Source: Neospora caninum Liverpool (lineage: Eukaryota > Apicomplexa > Conoidasida > Eucoccidiorida > Sarcocystidae). From it: DNA of 64,000 bases. The stretch spans positions 62,001 to 126,000 of the forward strand of contig NC_018392.1 in assembly GCF_000208865.1 (NCBI RefSeq). The letters are read 5' to 3'. The notes beneath the pieces are model-generated. The model was not told the DNA's origin and searched no databases. It saw only the letters and a program-made list of their open reading frames with translations. A program made the position numbers and the translations under genes. Positions 22,684 to 33,139 of the stretch are shown here, in pieces. Numbering within the stretch: the first letter of the stretch is position 1; the number at the start of each line of letters is the position of its first letter.

Positions 22684-25600
22684 TCAATCGGAGTCGGAAG
22701 AACACCGGGGCGCCACGCGCCCGCCAAAAATATCCTGCTCAGGCTGAGATCCTCCCCCTGCATGCGCGGTGAAAAAGCCGCCTTGCGCGTGCGTTTGCCT
22801 TCCCCATCTTCTGTTTCTCTCGGAGGAAGACGAGGCGCCGTCTGCGTGGAAAAAGCGCCTGCGTTTCTCGCGCGGGAATCTACCGCCGGTGCTCCGCTCC
22901 AGGAGCGACGAGGAAGAGCGTCGGCGCGCTGTCGACCCGCGCGCCTTCGCCAGCAGCCGAGAGAAATCTTCCTGTGCAAAAAACGCAGCGAATGGGGAGA
23001 CACCCTGCGAGAATGGCTCTCATAGATAAATTCTTCCTGAGTAAACACTCGCACACACAACACATCTTGACTCCAAGAAAAAAGACACCAACTTGCCTCT
23101 CCAGTTCGCAATTATGTCGAGGCATCTCACAGGTCACCTAAACTCAGCAATATCCACAGATACACATTTACATCCGTAGATAGAGATATACAGATATATA
23201 CACATCTACTTCTATAGTTAGATATATATATATATATATATATTTGTTTATGTGGGGCTGTAAAATTGAATGAGGCAGAAAAGACAGTTTGTCCTACCCG
23301 CAAGTTGGGGAAGTTTTCGGACCCGTGTCGACCGCCTTTCCACTCAGACTTCCCTCGGAAGAAGTCTGTGTCTGCTGTTCGTTGAAAAGAAAGGCGGTTC
23401 GTTCGAAAGAGCCGGAAAAGGAGGACGGCAATCAACGCCAGGACGAGACTGCGGAGAGACAACGCCCGCATGTGAAAGCCCACGGGTGCAAACTGCATGT
23501 CACGAGGAGACAGAAAAGCGAGTTCTTCCCAGAGAAAAAGAGAGACAAGCTCGACCGAGAGAGCATGCAGCTAACGAAGAGGGCAGAGAGAGAAGACTTA
23601 CATCGGCAATCGAAAGTTAAACCAAGGCTCTTCTTCAGGAGGCAATCCCTGTCTTGACAGAGGCTCGAACAGGCGAATCTCATCGCCTCCTGCAAAGCGC
23701 ACGCACACCTGTTCCCTCCCACTTATCCGCTTCACTTAGATATCCGTACAGATCTCGGTCTCTCTCTCTATGCACATGCGTGAATGGGATGTTTCGTCAG
23801 GTAAGCAATGCACAAACACATATATTTACAGGTACACGTCTACATATACATATATATATGGATGTTTTTACGTAGAGGTACCTATCAACAAAGTGCACGC
23901 ATAGATGTACACGTGTGCACCTGCATATATTCAAAGGCGTATATCCATGCACATGTATACGTATGCGAAATTTTGTATGTACAGAGATCGGCACAATTTT
24001 GTCATGCACAAGGCGCGTCCCAGTGAGTCGCGATTTGCGAGAAGAGAGCGGCGCTTACGGCGCGAAACGACGGCGAGGAGAGACGTTTCTCCGAAGCGAA
24101 AGAAGGAGGCAACAGCCCCAGTCTGCAGGAAACAGCGAGCGCGACACTGCGGAGACACTCCAGAAAAGAAGGCGGGAGCGAGAGCGAAGAAGCGGGGCGA
24201 CGGACGCGAAAGAAAAGAGAGAAGGACGGAGAAAGAGAAGAGAAAAAAGAGCGAAGAGGAGATTCAAACAGGAATAGAGAGAAGATTCAAATAAGAGGAG
24301 AGAGAAAAGGACATGACAATTGTCTTTGCTTTACTTGGAAGTTTTCGAGCAGAAATCTGTCAGCGGGGCGGAAGGCACCGGCGGGTGGGTCGAAAGCGAT
24401 GCTGGCCCGAGGCGCCTCGGCCTCTCGCAGATCGAAGGCCAGCAAGAAACTCTGGATGAAAGTCAGACGAAAAGGCAAGAAAATCAGTGAACAAGACCCA
24501 GCTGAGAAAGCCGACAAGACACAAAGGAACCAGAAAAAGGAAAGGGAAAGTTTCACCAAGAAGCGGAAACGGTAGCCCGTGCGAAGCACGCAACGCGACA
24601 CAGGCGCGAAAGACATCTCCAGAAATCTGTCAGTTGTCGAGGTGTAAAAGGGAAAGAGGAACAAGCGCAAGAGACAAGCAGTCACGAAAGAGGGGGAGGC
24701 GCAAACAGGCGGAGACAGCAAAGAGATTTGCAGCGAAAAACCACATGTGCAAGCCAAAAGTAGGGGCGGAACAGCGCGACGAAAGGAAGAACCAGGAGAA
24801 CGAGAAACAAGGCGCGAAGCAAGCGAGAGAAGAGAGCGAGGGAGAGAGCGACGAGAGAGACGTGGGGGAAGAGGGAGGGAGAGAAACGTCAACTTACGTC
24901 ATTGCCTTCGTCGACGCTCAATGCGAAAATCATTTCCTTCGTGAAGATGAGACGCGTGGGCACCCGAGACGAGCTGGGAAATTTGTGGAGCACTGAAGCA
25001 TGCACGGACAGGAAGAATGATAATAAAAAAGCCAGACGCCAGAGAACAGCGCGGGTCTCGCCGAGACGCTCCACGGAACGCAGCGGCACGCCAGAGGGGC
25101 AAAAGAAAGGAAAAAGAAGGGAGAAAAGAGAGGGAAAGACGACAGGGAAAGACGAGAGGAAAAGGTGAGAGGGAAAGACGAGAGGGAAAGACGGGAGGGA
25201 AAGGTGAGAGGGAAAGACGACAGGGAAAGACGAGAGGGAAAGGTGAGAGGGATGCATAGGTATAAAGATTAACATAATACTAGCCAAGAATACAACAAAC
25301 CAGATACCTAAGAAGGTGAAGAACCTGAATTTACATGGAATAGATTTACAGTATCTCCGAACGCGGCGTTAAAGTAATACCATCCAAAACCGGTAAAGAG
25401 AGGAGAACAAACAAGAAATCCCTCTCGCAACTCTCACGAGATGCCTTTTTTAAATCATAGTAGAGGATCTGTCCGTCTTCGAGGGCGACCGCCAGCCGCG
25501 TTTGCCGAGTCGGGTCGATCGCAAGAGAGGCGATCGGGGACCGAGCCTGAGAAAATGAAATCGGGCATTCTGCCGTTTCGCTCAATTCGGTTCTCCGTCT

Positions 25601-28600
25601 CTTCTCTCTTCCTGTTCTGTTTTTTCTGTTCTGCCTCCCCCACGAGTCCGCTCTTCCTCTGGTGTCGGTTACTATTTGACTGTGTTCTTGGCGTTGCATT
25701 TGCCTTCCCGCCGGTATTTTCGCTGGTGCGGGCTTCTCCGTTTCGCCTTCTATCTTTTCTCTGCCCCGCCTTCCCCCTTCTGCGCGGTCTTCCTCGCCTG
25801 TCCCTCTCTCTTTTTCGTCTTCATCTTGCTCCCGGTCCCTCTTTCTGCGTGGCTTCTCTCCGTCGTTCGGAGACTCTCTCTGCACTTACGTCGACAGTCC
25901 CAATCGCGCCTGAGACGTCCATGGTTGCCACACTGAAGACGGCGAAGGTTCGCGTCGCTGCGAGAAGAGAAAAGACAACACAACGAAACGATCCTGAATC
26001 TGAAGCTGCACGCGACCTTTCGGGGGCTTGCCGAGAAGACGCGGGACAAAAAATTACACAAGGATCTCCCTAACAACGGCCTTCCGACGCTCTCCCCTTT
26101 CCGCATGTTCTTCCGCCTCGCCAAACGCTCCACACAAACACAACAGAGACAAGCGTAACGGAAAGCGGGTTCTTTCCAAAGAACTCTGCAGCTTGTCACG
26201 TCACGCCGGCTCTTTCGTGCTTCCGTTCTGAAGACGCCGCGAGAGTTGCCCTGTCTCACGAAAACCGCGTTCCCGCGAGTTTCTCTCGGGTGTCCTCTTC
26301 TGCGCGCTGCTTCCCCTGCGTGTGTGTGCGTTTCGTTTTTCTCTCATCTTGGAGGAAAGACACCGGGCGAAGGGTTTTCCTCGCGATTTTCTTTCCTGGA
26401 CGCACTGCTGAAGACGACGACTCCCGAGCAGTGAACGACGTGCGTAACCCCTCCCGCCTCCTCGGCGACTTTTACGCGCCTGCGGAGAGTCCCCGCTCGC
26501 GAGAGAATCCTGCAGAGGTTCGGACATGTGCAGAAGGAGCCGTGAACTACAGAAGAAACAGATTGAAAGACGTCGTTTGTGTGTGTCTCCTTTCACGCGT
26601 TCCGTTCTCCGTTCTCTCGCGGCATCGCCAGGGCCGTCTTCGTTGACCAGCCTCTTACAATGGTGCTAAGCGCGAGTTCCGCGTCGGGGAAACAAACGAA
26701 AGAAGGCTGAATTCTGTGACAGGTCAGAGTCCGTTTTCTGCCGGTGGCGCAGGCGGATGCAACCAGGATATCTATCTTTCGCGTTCTGTCTCGTTCTCTT
26801 CCTTTCTCTCATTGTTGCTCTTTTCTGCCCCTGTGCGCGTCTCACGTGACCCAGCCTTGAGAGTCTGCGACGAGAAACAGTTTCTCGCCCTTATGGGAAA
26901 TGACGAGGAAATTCGTGATTGTTCTCTCCGAGGACGAAGACAGAAACGCGTGCTGAACGCAGAAAAGGGAAAAGGGGGAACGGCAACAGAGCGAACGCGA
27001 GCGCTAGTGGTGCTGGATCGCTGGTGCGCAGGCAGAAGAGAAAAAACAGATGCGGAGAGAAAGAAGAGAAAAGAAAGAACAGAAACACGAGAGTAAGAGA
27101 AAGAAGAGGATCCGAGAGGGAATAGGAGGAAGAAGCGACTTGGGACGGAGACGAGTAAAGAAGGGAAACATCCAGCGTGCAGGTAGGAAGGCAGAAGAAA
27201 ACGCGAGTGGGGTGCGGAAGAAACTGGAGAACAGGGGAACACCGCGCTCGGAGGGAAAGGAAGGAGTTTTTGGTTCTGTGCACGGAAGAGGCGCCGAGAG
27301 TTCCTCGCAAGAGAAGAACACACCCGCTGACAGAGGTCACCTCGAACAAAACGTTTCTTGCTGGCAGGCTTCATTCCCCCAACTGCACGCATAGAAATAC
27401 ATGCATTCAGAGATGTCAGCGCATAAACGCGGGTGGATGTACATGTAGACACGGAGAGAAAAGAAACTGTTTTCGGACTTACGTGAACAACCAAGTCTAG
27501 TTCCAGCTTCGCCGCCGGCCGGAGCGAGAGAAATCGTCCAACTTTCTCCTGGAATCCGAGATGCTCTGCGCAAGAAACGAAAAAAACGCGTTCAACCCCT
27601 GACCCCCCCTGGACCCTTCCCCAAGCCAAGAAAAAAAAGGCAAGTCTCAACACATCTAAAGAAACTCATCGCGTGATGCAAACACAAAAGTTACACGTAT
27701 ATACACATCTATACATACATATACATATATATCCACCTGTAAATATACATGCAAATGTGCCTACAGAACCATATATATATATATATATATATACATGCAT
27801 GCGAATACAATAATGTATGCATTGATTCACATTTTGTGAATGAAGAGCCACGGAGTTTGTTGACGTGGGGCGCGTTTCCAGTGTCTCCTCTTCGTCGAGA
27901 GGCCGCGCAGAACGCACCTGGGGAGCAACCGGAGGAAGCGTCCCCTGCCGGCGGTCGATGTCCCTTTTCCTGGTGGGAACAATCGGCGACAGAAGCGATG
28001 CTGGTGGAGACGGAGAGGATCCGGAGTTCGCCCGACAGGTCGAGAGTCGCAACGAAGGAGTCTGAGACGCAGGCGTGTCGAGATTGCGGCGGCTGTCGCT
28101 TTTGGCAGGCTTCTCTCCAGTTGCCTGCACGGCCCCGTCGCAGTGGTGATCCGTGGAAAAGCTAAAATCAGACGCGTCGTTCTCCACCGCGTTCCCTAGA
28201 TCCGCCCAGAGCGCCGGCGACTCGGTTCTTCTCACCTTCTTGCGGCCGATGAAAGGCGGCGAAAGCTGTGACGGGAAAAGCGTGGCTGGTGGCCGCAGTC
28301 GCGAGAGGCGCGCGGTCGCCGTCTGCCGGAAACAGAGCGATGTCCCCACCCCTCGTGCATGTCACGACCAGGACTGAGGGGGAAAGGGCTGAGAAAAAAA
28401 GAAAAGAAGCAAGGGCGACTGTCGCAGAAGTGGACACGCCAAAGCAAAGAGAGGAGAACTGAAAGAGAAAGAGAGAAAGAGGAGAATTGAAAGGGAAAGA
28501 GAGGGAGAGGAGGGAAGGAAAGAAAGAGAGAAAGAGGAGGGGAGGAGAGGGAGAAAAGGAGAGAGGGAGAAAAGGAGAGGGGGAGAAAAGGAGAGAGGGG

Positions 28601-29814
28601 GAAAAGGAGAGAGGGGGAAAAGGAGAGAGAGGGAAAAGGAGAGAGAGAAAAGAGAGAGAGACAGGAGACAGAGGCGAGGCGTCCGCATCGCGAGGCTGCG
28701 TCGCCGGAGAGACAGCAGACTGGGGCATGAAGCGGGAAAGTGGACAGACGAGGCAGACATCGATTCTGAGATTTTCATTTCAAGCGAGACGCCCTTGAGA
28801 AAAACATGTGAGGAACAGAATTACAGACGGAGCGTCCTTTCCAGGCGTGGCAAGCTTTCTTCGTGGTCACAAGAGACCACCAAGAAAGATCGGGGAGAGA
28901 ACACGTCGAGAACTGCCGTGTGGTGTGCATGATGCGGACTCTGCAGATGCTTGTGTTGTCCTGTCCCTTTTTCTCGCAGCGGCGGGGCCGTATGGAAGGC
29001 GTGGTGAATCTGCCCTTCTCTCTGTTTTCCCGCTCGTTCGCATGGCTGCACGTACTCGAGAACGCCTGACTCTTCCCTCGAGGGTGCATCGGGAGAAGAC
29101 CGATGAAGTGGACAGGCGGCTGCATCTGCAACGGAGAGAGAGACGATCGAGGACAGATAGCTGGCGCAGGCAAACGGTCAAAACGCGCTCGGAGAGAAAC
29201 GCGCAGACGAGGCGACGCCACTAAGCGTCAAAAACAAACTGAAAAGAGAGACGGGGGACCGACCGCCCCGAGAGAAAGAAACCCAGAGATTTCGGGGTAG
29301 GCGCTGCAGAAAGAGATCGACAGCCCACGCAGCGAAAGGGGAATGCGGACCACTCAGGGTCGAGCTTTTAACGGGAAGGGACCGCGAAGCAAACGCGGGA
29401 AAGACGCCGCAAGACAGAGATGAGAGACGCTGGAGAGAGGAGAGACAGCTGCGACGGAGAGGCGCAGAAACCGAGTACAAGGGACGGGGGGCGAGAAGAG
29501 CCAAAAGGGGGGCGAGGAGGAAGGAAAACGCGTGGAAAGGAGAGAAAGAGACAGGGGAGAAACAGAAGAGAGAGACGGAGACATACCCGCAGCGGTCGTT
29601 TTTCCAGAAGGAAGGGGGCATCACGGAAAGGCCAAATAAAACCGACTTCGTCTCTGCCGCCTTCCCGAGGCAAGGAGAATCTCCGCGCGCAAGGCCCATC
29701 AAGAATCTTCCCCTCTTCTGTGAAAGAAGGGAAAGAAAAGGACGAAGAAGAGGACGGAGAAGGCGAGGGTGAAGGACAAGAAAGAGACGGTTTGTTGCAA
29801 ACAGGTTTTGCCAT
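22684..29814 (-). CDS. WD40-like repeat protein with one C-terminal membrane span (Sec12-like topology)
   Basis: Fifteen exons join with matching phases: 29814-29587, 29125-28825, 28373-28236, 28061-27918, 27565-27483, 26864-26846, 26546-26406, 25957-25890, 25546-25438, 24992-24898, 24451-24335, 24122-24059, 23689-23602, 23448-23298 and 22971-22684. The product is 677 residues. Several segments have WD-repeat style strands, for example S-F-V-A-T-L-D-L-S-G-E-L-R-I-L, F-A-V-F-S-V-A-T-M-D-V-S-G-A-I and L-A-V-A-L-E-D-G-Q-I-L-Y-Y-D-L. A single hydrophobic span covers about 531-547, followed by some 130 Ser/Arg-rich residues. A large N-terminal propeller, one span and a short tail is the layout of Sec12/PREB, the ER exchange factor for Sar1, but I do not see its conserved Gly-rich K-loop, so this is inference. 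The frame stays open upstream to an ATG at 30432 in good context, so 206 extra residues are possible, although a CT-rich stretch near 29990-30030 looks more like an acceptor region. Confidence 0.75.
23222..23243. repeat. (AT)n microsatellite in last intron of the WD40 membrane gene
   Basis: Eleven AT units lie within the intron 22972-23297, just downstream of the exon that encodes the membrane span. Confidence 0.85.
25126..25255 (+). repeat. GA-rich tandem repeat (about 13-bp unit) in a WD40 gene intron
   Basis: Roughly ten imperfect copies of a GAGAGGGAAAGAC-like unit, with a higher-order period near 39 bp, occupy the intron between the exons at 25438 and 24992. On the coding (minus) strand it is a CT-rich tract. 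Confidence 0.8.
26846..26864 (-). other. 19-nt micro-exon of the WD40 membrane gene
   Basis: This exon carries six codons plus one base (T-L-K-A-G-S and the first base of a Leu codon). It sits between a CGTCGCAG acceptor and a GTGAGA donor. It restores the phase between the exon ending at 27483 (phase 0) and the one starting at 26546 (needs one base before it). Confidence 0.65.
27771..27792. repeat. (AT)n microsatellite in a WD40 gene intron
   Basis: Eleven AT units lie in the intron 27566-27917. Confidence 0.9.
28489..28661 (+). repeat. 173-nt uninterrupted polypurine tract
   Basis: Every base on the + strand in this stretch is A or G. It includes an imperfect 16-18 bp repeat of the GAGAGAGGGGGAAAAG type. 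It lies in the intron 28374-28824 of the WD40 membrane gene, so the transcript carries a long polypyrimidine run. Confidence 0.85.
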
Positions 29815-32089
29815 ATCGATGGAGAGATACGTTCCTGAGGGAGCTGCAGGGCACTCGGAAGGCCCCGTGGAGCCTTCACTGCGAAGCGGGCTCTCATCGT
29901 TCTCCGAAGGCGCATCAGAGAGAGAAGCGGTTGCGAACGCGACTGAGGCGTCGCTGCGGTGCGGCCCATCGGCCCCAAAGGTGAAGAAGAGACAAAGGAA
30001 GAGGAGAAAAGAGGAGAGGCTCGGTCGTCTTGGCTGCGTCGCGACCGCAGCCACAAGGCTCCCTCTCTCCTCTTTCCGACCACTCTCAGCCCGTGGGGCC
30101 GCGCGAGTTAGGTGGGGAATGCAGGACGGGATTTGCACACAGTCAGGGTAACGAGCGGGGAGTTTCGGTACCCAGGAACTGGCGGGGCTTCCAGCGACTC
30201 TGGCAGGTTGGAACAAAGAACTGCGTCTTGGAGACAGAGCCTGGAAGCGTCTCTGCTTTAGGGGATAACGCTGCCACGCTTCCGGCTGTTCGGCCGACAC
30301 GTGTCCCTCGTGGCCGTGTTGTGCTGGCTGTCGCTCTCGTATCCGGGAGCGTGTCTCGAGCTTTTTGTTTTTTCCCTTTACGCGCGTTTCGTTGCCCCGG
30401 AAAGGAATAGAAGGAACGGCTGTTCTCCCCATGGTTTTGAAGCGGAGGACATTTCAGCGAGGAAAGGAATCGGCTCTGGGAACTCACAGAGTGTCGAGCC
30501 TAAGGAGGGTCCGGGTGAAAAGGCAAGGAATATAGTATGCAAATGTATACATGAATGTGCCGGGTCCTCGCTGCACACGCTCTCTGAGTAGATCACTTCC
30601 GCGCCTTGCCATCAGTTCCGCGGGAAGAGGTGGGAAGAAGGCCGAGCCTGGTGAACAACGCGTGTGGCCTTTCCTGTAGTCACTGATGAAAATGCACAAA
30701 AGTAGGTCAGTTTGAGTTCCGCATAGAAGTATTCTGTCATTCTCCAGTAGAAAACCTAGGCGCTGCTTTTAGGATGCCGCACACATGCACCTGTGCTTGT
30801 ATGGAAGCATGTGCGGGTGTCTGCTTAAAATCATTTGCCAGATTCTCGATACAAATTCACACACTAAAAAAACAAGTACATAAAATCAATGGCTTATATG
30901 TCCATACATTTGCTTTGTGTGGCATCGGCGTCAGCATCAGGCTCTCGCACGCATGTTCGACAGCCGGCGGTAGAGCGAGTTATGCTACGCGCGCTCGTCA
31001 CAATCAAACGGAACTTTTTTAGTGGTTCAGAGTATGCGATGGGCTGCTGGCAGTGTACGGCAGCAGAAAAGAGGTGTGGAACGCCGTGGAGTGGCCAGTA
31101 AAGTCTTCGTTTCTTCGGCGCATGCGCGCAGCATTTCCGCTTTTTCTCGCTACACCGAAGACAGCTCAGCAGCCCTGCCTGTGGATCCGAGTTTGTCGTC
31201 CCAGTATTTTCCCTCTAACTGCCCGTAAAAAAGGGCAGCGGTTGTGTGAGGGGGGGGTCTGTGTCTGGGATGGGGCTTGTCCCGGGATGCTGAGGCGTTT
31301 TGCGTTCCTGAGTGCTAAAAGAGCTTCTTCAGTGAAGAAAATGGTGCCACAAGAAGAAAGGGTGGTTCTGTATTTGAATAAATGTGAAGTGGAAGTAGCT
31401 TCGAAGCTCCCGCCCTCGCGGCTGGGTTCAGGTGTACCGACACTTGAGTACGCGCCGCGTGTCTGGCTGTGTGAACCGGGCGAAGTTGTTTCGGCAGAAC
31501 GGAGGGCTTCCCGAAGTAATCTTTCTTCGTTTGTCGAGGGGTATTTTTGGAAAAATATCGAGACTCAGTGAGAAGACAGCCCTACTTACCTTGTTTTATA
31601 GGTTTCTTTTCATGAGGCCGGCAACGGTAGACGACGCGAGCCCGGGAGCACCTCCACGGATCGGCCATCCTGCGTTGCGGTGATGGATTTAGACGCCCGA
31701 CCCAGCTTTGGTCCCGTGCCGCCCGTCCCCGCCAGCTGCAGTGACCTCCTCTGATAATTGAACTGGAGGGAATGTGGACCATCAGCGCGATGATGCCTCG
31801 GAAGACGACGGGTGTACGCGCAGGTTTCCACAAAAACAGTAATTACCGCGACGCAGACATAAACGCGTGTCACTGTAGTTTAACGCATTGTGAACGCTAC
31901 ACCGTATTGAGCGAGTTTTTCGGCGTTCCGTCTCGAGTAAAGAACGTGGAGCCGTTGGTTTCCGGGTTGTGTCACTGGATTCATCCAAATAGATTGAAGG
32001 CGCAGTAAACGACTTGTGCCTACTTTGTAGAAAGCCGCGCGTTCCCGGGAAATCCGAGTTTGCCACATTTGTGTTCGTGTCTTGTTAAA
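29815..32089. other. Spacer before the tandem membrane-protein pair
   Basis: The left 600 bases are open in the frame of the WD40 gene and may hold its 5' exon (ATG at 30432) or its leader. From about 30500 rightward I see no gene. The open frame at 31053-31571 has no domain and no splice partner. Composition changes here: the CT/GA strand bias and TA microsatellites typical of the rest of the window nearly vanish. Confidence 0.45.
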
Positions 32090-33139
32090 ATGGCGAAGTG
32101 CAAACTGGGCGGAGAGTTCGACAACCCGGCAGTCAGCTGCTGGGCGACGACCTTGACTGGCCAAGCTGTTGTGGCTTTACTTCTCTTTCTCGTGGCGGAA
32201 AACCCCCATCTGCCAACGGAGGCGGTCGAAGGCGCCGCCATATCTCACGTTGCCCACAAGACATTTGCAGCACTTGGCCTGGCACACATTATCTTTTGTG
32301 TGGTTTGCTCTATCATGTGCATGTTGGGTTTTTTCCTGTCGGTGTGTTTTCAAATTCCGTTGCTGATATGCGGGGTTCTTCTTCAGGTCCTGTGCTTTGT
32401 CACTGCCGGTATCGTCGGCCCGATGTTGACGGGTGTGAATTCGTTCAAGAGTACGACTTTGGATGATGTGCGAGCACAAAGAGTCTTTGACACTCCTGAT
32501 TTCTCTCAAATTTTTGTTTCCGATAACGAGGGAATGCTTCTGGTGGTCTGTGTTCTCTGTATCGTGATGCCCATCTTCCTCTTGCAGGCCAAATCCCTTA
32601 CCGCTTCCTCCCCTGCATATGAAGCCACCTTGTACCCTGGAGCGATTATCGTTGCCTTGGCCAGCTCTGGTTTCTTCATGTTTTGCCGAGCGTCTGGTGT
32701 ACTTACAGGACTGTCAACTGCGTGGTTGGTTGTAGGAGCAGTTGTTGGTATTTCTATCCTGATCCAAAAGAATTGCTGCAGCCGAGTGTTCTCCATCGCT
32801 CTGTCGGTGATCTTTGCTGTTGGCGCCGTGTTCGCTCTCATCTCCGGTGTTATGGTTGGCATCAGATACAGCGAGGGAAAGAAGGTTTCAACGATGCTCC
32901 AGGGTTTTAACCCGAACGCCCTCCTGATAAATACTCTGGAAGATGGTGACTACGAAAGTTTGAAGACCTACGAGCTGGCCGGCGATGGCGTTTTTCTTGT
33001 GGTTTCGTTCTGCTTGAATATTTCGGCCATGATCTACTTCGTTTACTCGGCTCTCTCTGCGTTCCGTAGCCTGTGCGGACCCAACAGGAACGCCGCAGTC
33101 AAAGATGAAGAAGAAGGCGAGCAGGCTCAAGAAGCATGA
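32090..33139 (+). CDS. Tandem polytopic membrane protein, copy 1 (intronless, unrecognised family)
   Basis: A single exon encodes 349 residues from an ATG in AAAATGG context. I do not recognise the family. About eight membrane spans are visible, near residues 18-37, 58-82, 85-108, 145-165, 180-200, 204-226, 233-258 and 300-325. The N-terminus starts M-A-K-C-K-L-G-G and soon has D-N-P-A. A polar loop of about 40 residues follows span 3. The last loop reads L-E-D-G-D-Y-E-S-L, then D-G-V-F before the final span, and R-S-L-C-G-P-N-R just after it. The tail is acidic (about six Glu plus Asp). The same landmarks occur in the copy at 35377-36477, so the two are tandem duplicates. There is no predicted cleavable signal peptide. 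It is probably a transporter-like or structural membrane protein, but I cannot name a function. Confidence 0.88.
   Translation: MAKCKLGGEFDNPAVSCWATTLTGQAVVALLLFLVAENPHLPTEAVEGAAISHVAHKTFAALGLAHIIFCVVCSIMCMLGFFLSVCFQIPLLICGVLLQVLCFVTAGIVGPMLTGVNSFKSTTLDDVRAQRVFDTPDFSQIFVSDNEGMLLVVCVLCIVMPIFLLQAKSLTASSPAYEATLYPGAIIVALASSGFFMFCRASGVLTGLSTAWLVVGAVVGISILIQKNCCSRVFSIALSVIFAVGAVFALISGVMVGIRYSEGKKVSTMLQGFNPNALLINTLEDGDYESLKTYELAGDGVFLVVSFCLNISAMIYFVYSALSAFRSLCGPNRNAAVKDEEEGEQAQEA

Noticed and set aside
22437..23111. Longest minus frame at the 3' end of the WD40 membrane gene
   Set aside because: It is out of phase with the upstream exon. The shorter frame ending at 22684 follows the membrane-span exon in phase 0.
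24889..25287. Minus frame with repeated S-H-L-S-L-S-S-F-P blocks
   Set aside because: Translation of the GA-rich intron repeat; only the last 95 bases (24992-24898) are a real exon.
28821..29051. Alternative frame for WD40 gene exon 2 that contains strand-like residues
   Set aside because: Its only donor would be in phase 2, which does not fit the next exon. The chosen frame ends in phase 1 and joins correctly.
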